From Cherax quadricarinatus (taxonomy: Eukaryota > Arthropoda > Malacostraca > Decapoda > Parastacidae), in contig NC_091311.1 of the NCBI RefSeq assembly GCF_038502225.1, positions 31,584,201-31,648,200 of the forward strand: a DNA stretch of 64,000 nucleotides, written 5' to 3'. Below, in pieces: positions 11,613 to 21,500 of this stretch. A model generated the notes under the pieces. That model was not told the DNA's origin, searched no databases, and saw nothing but the letters and a program-made list of their open reading frames with translations. The number at the start of each line of letters is the position of its first letter. The first letter of the stretch is position 1. The position numbers were made by a program, and so were the translations under genes.

Positions 11613-13066
11613 CCCCACTCCACAAAGGGGGCAGTAAAGCAACAGCAAAGAACTACAGACCAATAGCACTAACACCCCGTATCATAAAAATCTTTGAAAG
11701 GGTCCTAAGAAGCAAGATCACCACCCATCTAGAAACCCATCAGTTACACAACCCAGGGCAACATGGGTTTAGAACAGGTCGCTCCTGTCTGTCTCAACTA
11801 TTGGATCACTACGACAAGGTCCTAAATGCACTAGAAGACAAAAAGAATGCAGATGTAATATATACAGACTTTGCAAAAGCCTTCGACAAGTGTGACCATG
11901 GCGTAATAGCGCACAAAATGCGTGCTAAAGGAATAACAGGAAAAGTCGGTCGATGGATCTATAATTTCCTCACTAACAGAACACAGAGAGTAGTCGTCAA
12001 CAGAGTAAAGTCCGAGGCAGCTACGGTGAAAAGCTCTGTTCCACAAGGCACAGTACTCGCTCCCATCTTGTTCTTCATCCTCATATCCGACATAGACAAG
12101 GATGTCAGCCACAGCACCGTGTCTTCCTTTGCAGTTGACACCCGAATCTGCATGACAGTGTCTTCCATTGCAGACACTGCAAGGCTCCAGGCGGACATCA
12201 ACCAAATCTTTCAGTGGGCTGCAGAAAACAATATGAAGTTCAACGATGAGAAATTTCAATTACTCAGATATGGTAAACATGAGGAAATTAAATCTTCATC
12301 TGAGTACAAAACAAATTCTGGCCACAAAATAGAGCGAAACACCAACGTCAAAGACCTGGGAGTGATCATGTCGGAGGATCTCACCTTCAAGGACCATAAC
12401 ATTGTATCAATCGCATCTGCTAGAAAAATGACAGGATGGATAATGAGAACCTTCGAAACTAGGGAGGCCAAGCCCATGATGACACTCTTCAGGTCACTTG
12501 TTCTATCTAGGCTGGAATATTGCTGCACACTAACAGCACCTTTCAAGGCAAGTGAAATTGCCGACCTAGAAAATGTACAGAGAACTTTCACGGCGCGCAT
12601 AACGGAGATAAAACACCTCAATTACTGGGAGCGCTTGAGGTTCCTAAACCTGTATTCCCTGGAATGCAGGAGGGAGAGATACATGATTATATACACCTGG
12701 AAAATCCTAGAGGGACTAGTACCGAACTTGCACACGAAAATCACTCACTACGAAAGCAAAAGACTTGGCAGACGATGCACCATCCCCCCAATGAAAAGCA
12801 GGGGTGTCACTAGCACGTTAAGAGACCATACAATAAGTGTCAGGGGCCCGAGACTGTTCAACTGCCTCCCAGCACACATAAGGGGGATTACCAACAGACC
12901 CCTGGCAGTCTTCAAGCTGGCACTGGACAAGCACCTAAAGTCAGTTCCTGATCAGCCCGGCTGTGGTTCGTACGTTGGTTTGCGTGCAGCCAGCAGCAAC
13001 AGCCTGGTTGATCAGGCTGTGATCCACCAGGAGGCCTGGTCACAGACCGGGCCGCGGGGTCGTTGA
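11600..13066 (+). pseudogene. LINE-C RT core and C-terminus, catalytic Asp lost
   Basis: The frame contains NYRPIALTPRIIKIFE, TDFAKAFDKCDH (motif A Asp kept) and VPQGTVLAPILF (motif B). Motif C reads FAVD where active enzymes have F/Y-A-D-D, so one catalytic Asp is replaced by Val. C-terminal LEYCCTL, VQRTF and RGPRLFNCLPAHIRG follow. The substitution plus the upstream frameshift make this copy inactive. The open frame continues into the 3' end at 12955-13066 and is probably not protein there. Confidence 0.85.
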
Positions 13067-13292
13067 CCCCCGGAACTCTCTCCAGGTCTCCAGGTAAACC
13101 ATACACTTCACCAGGTATACTCAACAGACTTATTCCCTTATAATTTTTGCATTCTCTTTTGTCCCCTTTGCCTTTATACAAAGGAACTATGCATGTTTTC
13201 TGCCAATCCCGAAGTACCTTACCCTTTTCCATACTTTTATTAAATAAAAGCACCAACCACTCCAACACTATATCCCCACCTACTCTTAACAT
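12912..13292 (-). pseudogene. RTE-like RT N-terminal fragment, 5' of the nested insertion
   Basis: The codons from 13098 upward read VGGDIVLEWLV, PLYKGKGDKRECKNYKGISLLS, the same residues as the start of the 51255-52745 ORF. Below 13098 the frame runs into the nested LINE-C and is spurious. Codons upstream of 13300 are frame-shifted. Confidence 0.75.
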
Positions 13293-13972
13293 TTCTATCT
13301 TTATCCCGTCAACCCACTTGCTTTACCCACTTTCATTCTACCTACTGCCTCACGAATTTCCCCCACACTCACAACTCGCTCTTCGTCACTCCTGCAAGAT
13401 GTTATTCCTCCTTGCCCTATACACGAAATCACAGCTTGCCTATCTTCATCAACATTTAACAATTCTTCAAAATATTCCATCTTCCTAATACCTCTAACTT
13501 TCTATTTAATAGCTTTCCTCTCCTATTTTTAACAATCAAATGCATTTATTCTTTAGGTTTCCTCAACTTATTAATCTCACTCCAAAACTTTTCTTATTTT
13601 CAACAAAATTTATTGATAGCATCTCACCTACTCTCATTTGCTCTCTTTTTACATTGCTTCACCACTCTCTAACCTCTCATTTCCTCTCCATATACTCCTC
13701 CCTCCTTGTATCACTTCTGCTTTGTAAAACCCTCTCATATACTAACTTTTCTCTCTTACTACTCTCTTTACATTATTATTCCACCAATCGCTCTTCTTCC
13801 CTCCCGCACCCATTTTCCTGTAACTACAAACTTCTGCTGAACGCTGTAACACTACATTTTTAAACCTACCCCATACATCTTCAACCCCATTGCCTACACT
13901 CACTTGCTCATCTATCCTCCAACAGTTGTTTATAAATTACCCTAACTGCCTCCTCCTTTAACTTGTAAACCT

Positions 13973-14217
13973 TCACCTCTCTCTTGCTGCTTCCATTTTC
14001 CTTGTATCCCATTTACCTTCTTTTCTCACTGTAGCTACAACTAAAAAGTGATCTGATGTATCTGTGGCCCCTCTATAAACATGCGCATCTTGAAGTCTAC
14101 CCAACAGTCTTTTACCTACCATTACGTAGTTCAACAAACTACTGTCATTATGCCCTACATTATATCCTGTATACTTATTTATCCTCTTTTTCTTGGAATT
14201 TGTATTACCTTTAACCA
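13973..14217 (-). pseudogene. RTE-like endonuclease C-terminal fragment
   Basis: Contains NYVMVGKRLLGRLQDAHVYRG and TSDHFLVVA. SDH with a following hydrophobic strand is the last conserved block of apurinic-type endonucleases in non-LTR elements. The frame ends at the junction with the Penelope-type repeat. Confidence 0.7.
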
Positions 14218-14575
14218 AGTGTCTCAATCTTCAACTTGTCGGTTTTAAACCATTTATCACATCTGTCAGACACGGCAACATCATGGGATCTTGATACAAA
14301 TGAATTCTTCAACAGTTGTCCAACCTTTGGACGAAAACCTACTTTGACCTCGCCTCCTCCTGCTTCGCCTCACCTGACTACAGTATATAAGCCACTTCTA
14401 CGGCCCTGTGCTGTACTTTCTACAAGATTGATGGGCTGAACACATCGACTCCAGGCTGAGGAGCTGATTATCTCAAATTCCTCCTCTCCTTACACCTTTC
14501 TGATTTGTATTGGACTGATGAAGCCACTGTGTTCTTAAATAAAAATTCCCATATGTTGCATGAGTGTCTCAATCT
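14218..14575 (+). mobile_element. Penelope-type terminal repeat with TATA box and broken hammerhead
   Basis: Starts and ends at GTGTCTCAATCTTCA, suggesting one unit bounded by a repeated terminus. Inside are CAGTATATAAG at 14391-14401, a block GACTCCAGGCTGAGGAGCTGATTA shared with 3290 and 60560, then CTGATGAAGCCACTGTGT (14515-14532). The second stem II strand and the GAAAC segment are missing here, so the ribozyme motif is disabled. Confidence 0.65.
14393..14400 (+). promoter_or_regulatory. TATA box candidate in Penelope-type repeat
   Basis: GTATATAA lies about 125 bases upstream of the hammerhead-like core. The same TATATAA occurs about 155 bases upstream of the core at 26326, so position and sequence are shared between two diverged copies. 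A promoter role is inferred. Confidence 0.45.
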
Positions 14576-15763
14576 TCAGCTTGGTCATGATTATGGCCAG
14601 ATCTACCAGGAGTTCATTACCTTTGTAACTTGTTCAGCTATCAAAACTGGGACCCAGTCCCTGGACCCATTATGTACCTCTGTAATCTTTTGACTACCGC
14701 CCTTAGGATGGGAATGTGGGTGCATAATAGAGATATTAAGCTAAAACAACTTGACTATGATCAGTCAGACTTACCTCGAATATGTTTTTCCCAGCAATTG
14801 TTGTGGCCTGATTCGTGTGTACACTGAGTACTCTCTCGCTTAGCGACGATTTACTAAGGTACTAAGTGGGTACATGTACCAGTTGAGGTCGCAAAGATAA
14901 AGTTATTTGAATCATTTAAGTTTTCAGTTATCAAGCAAGAAAGCTCTATTTATCTTAATAAACGGAAGAACTAAAACGTCCTTCATGATGTACTGGAGGG
15001 AAAGGTTGGTGGGGAGGGAGCGTCACTCTTACCCTGGGATGGATATTTATACAATTTAACTGCTCAGAGCAATGGTACGGGATCTTCCGTATCCAAGACA
15101 GTTTGAAAGCGAAATTATGAGATTCTAATAACTTAATATACGTAAATGTGCTAAATACTACATATACATTCCTAAATTTGGAAAAAGTCTTTGACAACTG
15201 GTGTAAAATATAAACTTACCTTACTGGTGGTGTGTTGTCCCACGGTTTCTCACTTACCTTCTTAGTACTGTAGATGATTATATGAGTGTCATTGCTAGGT
15301 GATGCTGGGGGCGCAGGAGGTGCTGGGGCGCAAGTGGTGCTGGGGCACAGGTGGTGCTGGTCTCAGTAGTACCAGTTACCAGTAACCAGTTACCAGTAGA
15401 TGACTCACTGCCAACCGTCTGTGTGAATCACTGACTGTTATTCATTTTGCTGCTGACCATAGCATGTTTTTGAATGCCGTTCACCCGCTAGGCACTGGTG
15501 GGTCACTCTGAGATAGAGAGCAGAGAGAGGCAGGGCGGCTGATGGTGCTTCCCATACTTTCCGTTATAATTATAAGTACTACCCAGCCTACGCGAGTGTT
15601 TTTACCCCATCCACGTTATCGAACCCACATGACACTGGGGCGCAGGTGGTGCTTCACCACCGCAACCAACACTTCACTATCATTAACACTGATGACGTCA
15701 TTATGATCACTCATTCACACGTAAAACTGTTTTCAGAACTAATATGTGCAATGAACTTTTCAG
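14576..15763. other. unassigned 1.2-kb stretch
   Basis: No domain found. Around 15298-15390 there are short repeats of GGTGCTGGGGCGCAG and CAGTTACCAGTA. No promoter or RNA signal seen. Confidence 0.5.
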
Positions 15764-15945
15764 TAATAGCACTGATCACACTAGCATTGGCCACACTAGC
15801 ACTGGTCACACTAACACTGGTCACACTAACACTGGTCACACTAACACTGGTCACACCAGCACTGGTCACACCAGCACTGGTCACACTAGCATTGGCCACA
15901 CTAGCATTGGCCACACTAACACTGGTCACACCAGCACTTCTCACA
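15764..15945. repeat. 15-bp minisatellite, about 12 units
   Basis: Consecutive units of CACACTAACACTGGT with A/G, T/C and C/T variants (CACTAGCATTGGC, CACCAGCACTGGT). Fifteen is a multiple of three, so frames stay open on both strands, giving Thr-Leu-Val and His-Thr-Ser-Thr-Gly type repeats. There is no start context or flanking domain, so coding is not supported. Confidence 0.95.
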
Positions 15946-16560
15946 TTCGTTTCATCAACACCTTAAACATACACTTAACTAGGTAGGGTTTATGGGCAAC
16001 GTGGTGTATATCAAGTGTTTATACACACTCCAATATTTTGGGAATTATAAACCATCCATGGTTTGCTGGTTTAGTAGGTTTCAAGTTTATCAACTACTCA
16101 AGTATCAATGAAGCTACAGTCACCTTCACTACCACTGCTCAGAGATGTAGCACATTAATCACTAATATGAAACTTCAGTTATGCTTTCAGCATATATACA
16201 CAGCTACACCTCTCAGTAGGTATGATACACATATATACACACTTCTCGGTACATGTAACCTTACTGGGTAATGTAGATTAACGCGGCGTGACGACCCTCG
16301 CACAGTGACTGGGACATCAGACACTGAGGATTGTGAAGTTCCACTTCCCAGCTCTGAAGCTCTGAAGCTCTGAAGCTCTTCATGAAGTGTTGCTTGATTG
16401 AGTCTTGACACTCGTCTCTGATTTGTAGTATTAATCACACTAAGTTCTATTTAGGATTCATACATGCAACATGACTACAGTGCAATACATACGAGAGACT
16501 TGTCTTAAGATAAAGACATCAATCATTGTTAATATAATCATAACCATATTTTTTTAAAAG
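15946..16560. other. unassigned sequence
   Basis: No domain. A small tandem of AGCTCTGAAGCTCTGA occurs at 16350-16380. Confidence 0.5.
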
Positions 16561-16662
16561 GGGTGCACCGGCAAGCCAGCGGAAGGCCTCGGTCAGAAGG
16601 CCAAAAGCGTCAGGAAACACTTGCTGTTTCATGCCAACTCTTACCTAACCTAACCTAAAGTT
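16561..16662 (+). repeat. probable dispersed repeat ending in CCTAA units
   Basis: CCGGCAAGCCAGCGGAAGGCCTCGGTCAG has the look of a dispersed repeat, and the piece ends in TTACCTAACCTAACCTAAAG at 16641-16660. CCTAA is the complement of the arthropod telomeric TTAGG, but only three units are present, so a telomeric origin is doubtful. Confidence 0.35.
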
Positions 16663-16689
16663 GTTTCACAAGGCCAAGAGCACAGTTGT

Positions 16690-17200
16690 AGCAAAATATG
16701 TCGACTACTCTCTCCTTCAAGCTTATGACTACGACAAGAATGACGTCATGACTGATATCTCGACCAAAACGACGTAACTGTTGAGGAGCTTTATCCTCCT
16801 CCCTCCTCTAATATTCTCAAATTCGCTGCCCTACTCCCTCTGAAGCTGACATCTTGTTCAGACACGACATTCATACCCATTGCTTCATCATTCCTTCTTC
16901 ACTGTTTCTTCCCAACTATACCCCTGTCCTCCAATGTTTCAAGTGTCTCAGTTTTGGAAACTTGAAGCACTCTTATACAAAGCAACAGGTTTGTTCCAGG
17001 TGCTTCGCTACTGGACACATGTGGAAACAATGCTACAAGCCTGCCAAGTGCATCAACTGCGCTCACTCACACACTGCCACCTTCTCCCAATGTCCTAAGC
17101 GCAGGGAATATGTTGCTTCTTTGCACAAGGATAACTCCATCAACCAACCAAATCCTGTTGCAAGCCAACACCCACGGACTCAAACACCTCACTAAAACTC
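16690..17200 (+). pseudogene. non-LTR ORF1 (gag-like) fragment with zinc knuckles
   Basis: Residues from about 16927 read CFKCLSFGNLKHSYTKQQVC, CSRCFATGHMWKQC and CINCAHSHTATFSQC, three Cys/His clusters of CCHC type. The second (CX2CX4HX4C) is perfect, the first and third are altered. This is the nucleic-acid-binding end of ORF1 proteins of Jockey/I-type LINEs. Upstream codons (16700-16860) continue the homologous-looking region but in shifted frames. No matching ORF2 follows on the same strand. Confidence 0.65.
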
Positions 17201-17320
17201 TACCCCACCCACAATAACTTCAACTGCTTCATCGGAGTGTCATAGAGATTTTTGTGCCTAGTACTGTGTCCTTGGGTCCTGTTGCAACTGTCAAGAAAGC
17301 ACTTCAGGTCGGGATTTATA

Positions 17321-17830
17321 TTAGAATTGATTGTTCTTTAAATGTTGGTGGCACAGTAGTACGAGTGATTGTTTTATAGGTTTAGGTCTTTGAAAAGTGA
17401 GGAAAAGGGGGAGGTGTTGTCTAGATGTGGATTGTGTGATCATTCGCACTGTAGCTTTTGGGGGGATTATTATTGGCTTTAAGTGATTTGTCATTGAGGA
17501 ACCCCAGGCACAAACAGCATAGTTGAGGCAGAGGTACATCAGTGAACTGTATAGTGTAAGTAGTGCTGTTTGTGGTACATAGTAACGTATGTTTGAGAGG
17601 ATGCCAACTGTTTTACATACTTTTTTATGTGTAGGATATGGGTATTGAATTTCAGATTGCTGTCAAGGTGTTGACACACGAATTTTCCCTCATTATGTTT
17701 AGCAATAAGGAAGTTGTTAAGCATAATGTTTAGTTGGACGTCACTGTCTCTACTACCAAATATAATGCAAAAGGTTTTGTCTATATTCAGTGTAAGTTTA
17801 TTGACAGTCATCCACGTTGCTATTTTTACG
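17321..17830 (-). pseudogene. LINE RT fragment (post-catalytic region)
   Basis: Two adjacent minus-strand frames read NKLTLNIDKTFCIIFGSR, FVCQHLDSNLKFNTHI, then YAVCAWGSS and VRMIT. This is the order found after the YADD box in Jockey/CR1-type RTs: the NKL..N..KT block, the LG..D..L.F..H block, then the Y....W block. A stop and frame change separate the halves near 17540. The catalytic box is absent. Confidence 0.65.
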
Positions 17831-17893
17831 AGTTCTTTATTAACAATAGTATTGAGTGAGGCTAAATTAGTGTGAGAGATGACAAATGTTGTG

Positions 17894-17897
<4 letters not shown>

Positions 17898-17934
<37 letters not shown>

Positions 17935-17986
17935 TTTGTGTGTGTGTCTTTGTGTGTGTGTGTGTGTGTGTCTTTGTGTGTGTGTG
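17898..17986. repeat. (GT)n microsatellite at LINE-A 3' end
   Basis: GT array with CTTT interruptions. It joins directly to the TACTCACCTAG terminus of the LINE-A copy at 17987. Confidence 0.95.
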
Positions 17987-18487
17987 TACTCACCTAGTTG
18001 TACTCACCTAGTTGAGGTTGCGGGGGTCGAGTCCGAGCTCCTGGCCCCGCCTCTTCACTGATCGCTACTAGGTCACTCTCCCTGAGCCGTGAGCTTTATC
18101 ATACCTTTGCTTAAAGCTATGTATGGATCCTGCCTCCACTACATCGCTTTCCAAACTATTCCACTTACTGACTACTCTGTGGCTGAAGAAATACTTCCTA
18201 ACATCCCTGTGATTCATCTGTGTCTTCAGCTTCCAACTGTGTCCCCTTGTTACTGTGTCCAATCTCTGGAACATCCTGTCTTTGTCCACCTTGTCAATTC
18301 CTCTCAGTATTTTGTATGTCGTTATCATGTCCCCCCTATCTCTCCTGTCCTCCAGTGTCGTCAGGTTGATTTCCCTTAACCTCTCCTCGTAGGACATACC
18401 TCTTAGCTCTGGGACTAGTCTTGTTGCAAACCTTTGCACTTTCTCTAGTTTCTTTACGTGCTTGGCTAGGTGTGGGTTCCAAACTGG
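17987..18487 (-). mobile_element. LINE-A copy 2, 5'-truncated
   Basis: Same tail as 5987: TACTCACCTAGT twice, then GTCGAGTCCGAGCTCCTGGCCCCGCC. The 5' end stops inside the RT C-terminal region at ACCAGTTTGGAACCCACACC. GT arrays lie on both sides, so either the element landed in a GT tract or both ends were expanded later. Confidence 0.85.
18068..18439 (-). pseudogene. LINE-A C-terminal ORF fragment
   Basis: 123 codons, starting at MQRFATRLVPELRGMSYEER and ending in the NSLESDVVEAGSIHSFKQRYDKA block. About 85% identical by eye to the same region at 6068. Open but lacks all RT catalytic motifs. Confidence 0.82.
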
Positions 18488-18493
18488 TGTGTT

Positions 18494-18547
<54 letters not shown>

Positions 18548-18552
18548 TGTTT

Positions 18553-18650
<98 letters not shown>
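18488..18650. repeat. (GT)n microsatellite
   Basis: GT array of about 160 bases with TTTGTGTG and CGGT interruptions, at the 5' truncation point of LINE-A copy 2. Confidence 0.96.
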
Positions 18651-18651
<1 letters not shown>

Positions 18652-19656
18652 GTAGCTAATTGCTGAACAAGCAATCACCAGTGCACAACAACCACAGAGG
18701 TGGGACAGTGAAGTTACTCTAACCAAATGCTTCTCAACTTATTTTGGGTCGCTCCCTCCATCACACTTGGTCCTCATCTCCACGCCCTCTCCCCCTCGTT
18801 CATTCATATTAAATTCTAAATGTAAACATTAAAAAAAAGTCCTCTTTATTTAAATAGGAAAACTGGCAAACTAGTTTTCATTCTTAAACATTATTATTAT
18901 TTTTATTCTCAAAATGAGTCAGTTAATAGAGCAAATCACAAATATACAACTGACAGTACTTAACGGTTGAAACCGTCTCAGTCAGTATTGCCAAGTTATA
19001 CAACTCACTCAAACCAAGATTATTAAATTATTGAATATGTGACAATTTTAGTCATATTAGCTATGAATAGATTCTGATCTTCATTAAGTAGTGATAGATG
19101 CCTATTATTGTGTGTGGTTGCTGTAACTTGCCTTTAGATTTACATTATATTTAGTGAAAACTGAAGAACCTGCTATGTGGCAATTGAAATACGTTATACG
19201 GTTATCCAAATACGTTCATCCATTCAGCTCAAAGCGAGAAAATGTAATCTCGCCAGTCTAAAAATATGAGGTTTACCTGAATTTAGTCGCCTTTAATGTA
19301 GTTTCACATTTCAATTGACGTAGTTACCACATACGATATTTTGTATTATCTACGGTGAGCAAAACTTTGTCACCCCTCACTTGTAAATCAAAATAATGAC
19401 ATACAAACATATGTTAAGGCCATTTGTTATGTTTTCTCTTAGTTTGTGCTGCATGACGATGGTGGTTTAGCGCTTAGTTTTGATTAGAATAATAATAATC
19501 TTTCCCTCCCTCCCTAGGAAAGTACTCACGCGTCGCGTCACCTAGGAGAGAGGGAGGGAGGGAGTAATTTCCGGTTAAGAACTGCTGCTCTAAGCTCTTC
19601 GTGTTTTAAATGCTTCTTCGGGAGCAATGAACGGGATAGAATGGAAATCTGAGTGA
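18651..19656. other. unassigned, with a SINE-tail-like piece at 19459-19500
   Basis: AT-rich sequence with no coding signal. GGTGGTTTAGCGCTTAGTT followed by AATAATAATAAT (19459-19500) resembles the AGCGCT plus (AAT)n end of the SINE-like family at 57338. At 19503-19565, CCCTCCCTCCCTAGG and CCTAGGAGAGAGGGAGGGAG form an imperfect inverted repeat. Confidence 0.5.
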
Positions 19657-19762
19657 AGACAGATGTGTGTCCAGGAGCGTTGTCTGTGTACAGGAGCGTT
19701 GTCTGTGTCCAAGAGCGTTGTCTGTATCCAGGAGCGTTGTCTGTGTCCAGGAGCGCTGTCTC
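19657..19762. repeat. 19-bp minisatellite, about 5 units
   Basis: Units of GTCTGTGTCCAGGAGCGTT with single-base variants. It lies 75 bases from a hammerhead-like relic on the minus strand. Confidence 0.9.
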
Positions 19763-19829
19763 ATCTTTTAAGACCTGCATGGACTGGCCTCCTTTCCCTC
19801 CGCTCTGTATAGAAAAGTCGTCAGCGAAT

Positions 19830-19945
19830 AATACACAAATAACCCGTACATAGGAGAAACGAGTTACCGACGACGTTTCAGTCTGACTTGGACCATTTAC
19901 AGAGACATACTGTTCGGGATATTTGTTTATTGTTCCAATCACGGT
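19830..19945 (-). mobile_element. Penelope-type terminal repeat relic, second subfamily
   Basis: The minus strand reads GGTCCAAGTCAGACTGAAAC then GTCGTC, and ends GGGTTATTTGTGTA. A parallel copy on the plus strand is at 61070-61140 (CAAGTCAGACCGAAACGTCGTC...GGTTATTTGTGTA). The GGTC/GACT hairpin, GAAAC and GTC order resembles stem II, GAAA and cleavage triplet of a hammerhead, but core 1 is degraded (CTGTAAA). Confidence 0.5.
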
Positions 19946-20224
19946 ATTGTGCCTTTTTATTCTTTATCAGGGAATGTTTTAAGGAAAAGAAGAAATGACA
20001 GTACAGTCTACAAGCCTCACTGAAACTATGGTAATCGAGCGTATAAAACGTTTGTCATTCATTTGACAGTAATCATTAATGGTCCACCGTTTGTGTTTTC
20101 GTTGGATTAACGGCTTAGTACGTCTGTCAACTTACAAAAAATACACTAATGTCCGTGGAATTTCCATACTCTTTTCAATTTAACACTTGGCACCTTATGA
20201 AAATTCTAGGAATTATCACCATCC
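19946..20224. other. unassigned sequence
   Basis: AT-rich with no recognised content. Confidence 0.5.
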
Positions 20225-20350
20225 CGGGAAAAATAAACACAAATACAGCACAATGCGATCCTTTATTGACAACGTTTCACCCACACAGTGGGCTTTTTCG
20301 AGTCACAAACAGATTTTCCTGGGTAAATAGTACATGAGTATTTATAGGAC
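20225..20350 (-). mobile_element. Penelope-type terminal repeat relic with hammerhead-like hairpin
   Basis: The minus strand reads GAAAAAGCCCAC-TGT-GTGGGT-GAAAC-GTTGTC, with a perfect 6-bp stem II, GAAA and a GTT triplet. Core 1 is CTCGAAAA, one change from the UUGAAAA type. TATAAA-like TATAAATAC lies on the minus strand near 20338-20345. It is a diverged member of the family seen at 3345. Confidence 0.55.
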
Positions 20351-20865
20351 GGAGTCAGGTAGAGAATGCTGGGTAGGTTAGATTTAAAAAGACGGACCTG
20401 TAAAGGACCGCCGAGTATGTTTGGTAGGTTGTATCTGATGAGGATCCCCTAATGGGACGGGCGGGTGTGCATGCAGTTACGTGGGTTAACGATGAAGAAG
20501 TTTCTTGGCAATGGGTTCAGCTATGTTATAGAAGCCGTTGTTCTAGCTGAAATAGATGTACAGATAAGTGATGACTCGAGGATTCTGCAATACCGCAGAT
20601 ATATTCTCCACCTGACTCTCCACCTCATGTTGTATGTACATTCTAATTCAATAGTTGTGTGTATATACGAAAGTTTGATATACCTGCCTATCATAGGCGA
20701 ATTATTTAGCGTTATCATACGGTGCCAGGTGTTAAATTTAAAAGAGTATGGAAATTATCGAGATAAAATGTCTCAGGTGCTTAGTTAAATTAATTGACTT
20801 GATGTACTGAATAACCAACTAGATTCACAGATGTGCAACATGTAATTACATATTTATTTATGAAA
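20351..20865. other. unassigned sequence
   Basis: A 107-codon plus-strand frame (20465-20788) has hydrophobic stretches but no domain that I recognise and no family resemblance to other window content. Treated as non-coding. Confidence 0.45.
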
Positions 20866-21130
20866 GATTCGCCGGTATTCTCCCGGCCCGGGCCTTTTCC
20901 AAGTGGTGGCCCGGCCTTGGCTCCCTGTCTAGGGAGTGTCTGAGACCTAAGTCTCCCAGGAGAGGAGGCACAAGTACCCCTTCATCTTTGGGACCAACTG
21001 TCCCCAGGCCTAGCTTCTCGTAGGGAGAAGCTAGGCCTCTCTGGTCTGCCATCCCCGCCCCAAGGGGGTTATTGGGAATGACAGTCTTGTGAGCTGCAAT
21101 CTTGGACTCAGGCACCTACCCTACCCTAGA
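20866..21130 (-). repeat. GC-rich SINE-like repeat, copy 1
   Basis: About 265 bases, shared with 21224-21500 (same strand) and 27160-27430 (opposite strand). Conserved blocks include GGCCCGGGCC, GGCCAAGGCCGGG, GGGACAGTTGGTCCC and GCTAGGCCT...AGGCCTAGC, and the long hairpins they form suggest a structured RNA. The GCCGGCGAAT end precedes A-rich or (AAT)n sequence, so it is read as a 3' tail. No clear A/B box is seen, so the Pol III origin is open. Confidence 0.7.
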
Positions 21131-21168
21131 AGGGCTGGGTACGGTGTCGATGATATAATTATTTTTTT

Positions 21169-21500
21169 TTTATTCGCCGGTACTCTCCCGGCCCGGGTCT
21201 TTTCCAAGTATTATTATTATTATTAAAGATTAGCCGGTAGTCTCCCGGCCCGGGCCTTTTCCAAGTGGTGGCCCGGCCTTGGCTCCCTCTTTAGGGAGTG
21301 TCTGAGACCTAAGTCTCCCATGGGAGGAGGCACAAGTACCTCTTCATCTTAGGGACTAACTGTCCCCAGGCCTAGCCACAAGCTAGGCCTCTCTGGTCTG
21401 CCATCCCCGCCCCAAGGGGGCAAATGGGAATGACAGTCTTATGAGTTAAAGGCTCGGGCTCAGGCACCTACCCTACCCTAGAAGGGTTAGGCATGGTATC
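21169..21500 (-). repeat. GC-rich SINE-like repeat, copy 2 and a tail fragment
   Basis: A 45-base tail fragment (21169-21212: GCCGGTACTCTCCCGGCCCGGG) is followed by (ATT)n and then by a nearly complete second copy at 21224-21500. The order suggests a head-to-tail arrangement or an insertion of one copy into the tail of another. Confidence 0.7.

Larger units (their letters stand above)
10721..13097 (+). mobile_element. LINE-C (CR1/Jockey-type non-LTR) inserted in the RTE-like copy
   Basis: The insertion is delimited by ACCATA target duplications. The 3' end has the ACCGGGCCGCGGGGTCGTTG block, CCCCCGGAACTCTC and TCCAGGTCTCCAGGTA tail repeats. The same end is found on the minus strand at 44352-44430, and a decayed minus-strand copy lies at 22395-23470. 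The 5' end is truncated, with no endonuclease domain present. The orientation is opposite to that of its host element. Confidence 0.88.
9320..14217 (-). mobile_element. RTE-like LINE, subfamily A copy 1, split by a nested LINE
   Basis: Minus-strand copy in two pieces, 9320-10720 (3' UTR and RT C-terminus) and 13098-14217 (RT N-terminus and the end of the endonuclease). The hexamer ACCATA at 10715-10720 is repeated at 13098-13103 and marks the nested insertion. The 3' end matches the copy at 51019. Upstream, 13973-14217 encodes an endonuclease-type end with LLGRLQDAHV and a terminal SDH motif, so this copy extends further 5' than the other subfamily A copy. It is broken at the left edge of a Penelope-type repeat at 14218. 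Confidence 0.85.

Noticed and set aside
16641..16660. Interstitial telomere repeat (CCTAA)n
   Set aside because: Only three units within a dispersed-repeat context. Too short to call.
20465..20788. 107-codon plus-strand ORF as a host membrane protein
   Set aside because: No family resemblance, no splice or promoter context, AT-rich composition and an equally open minus-strand frame.
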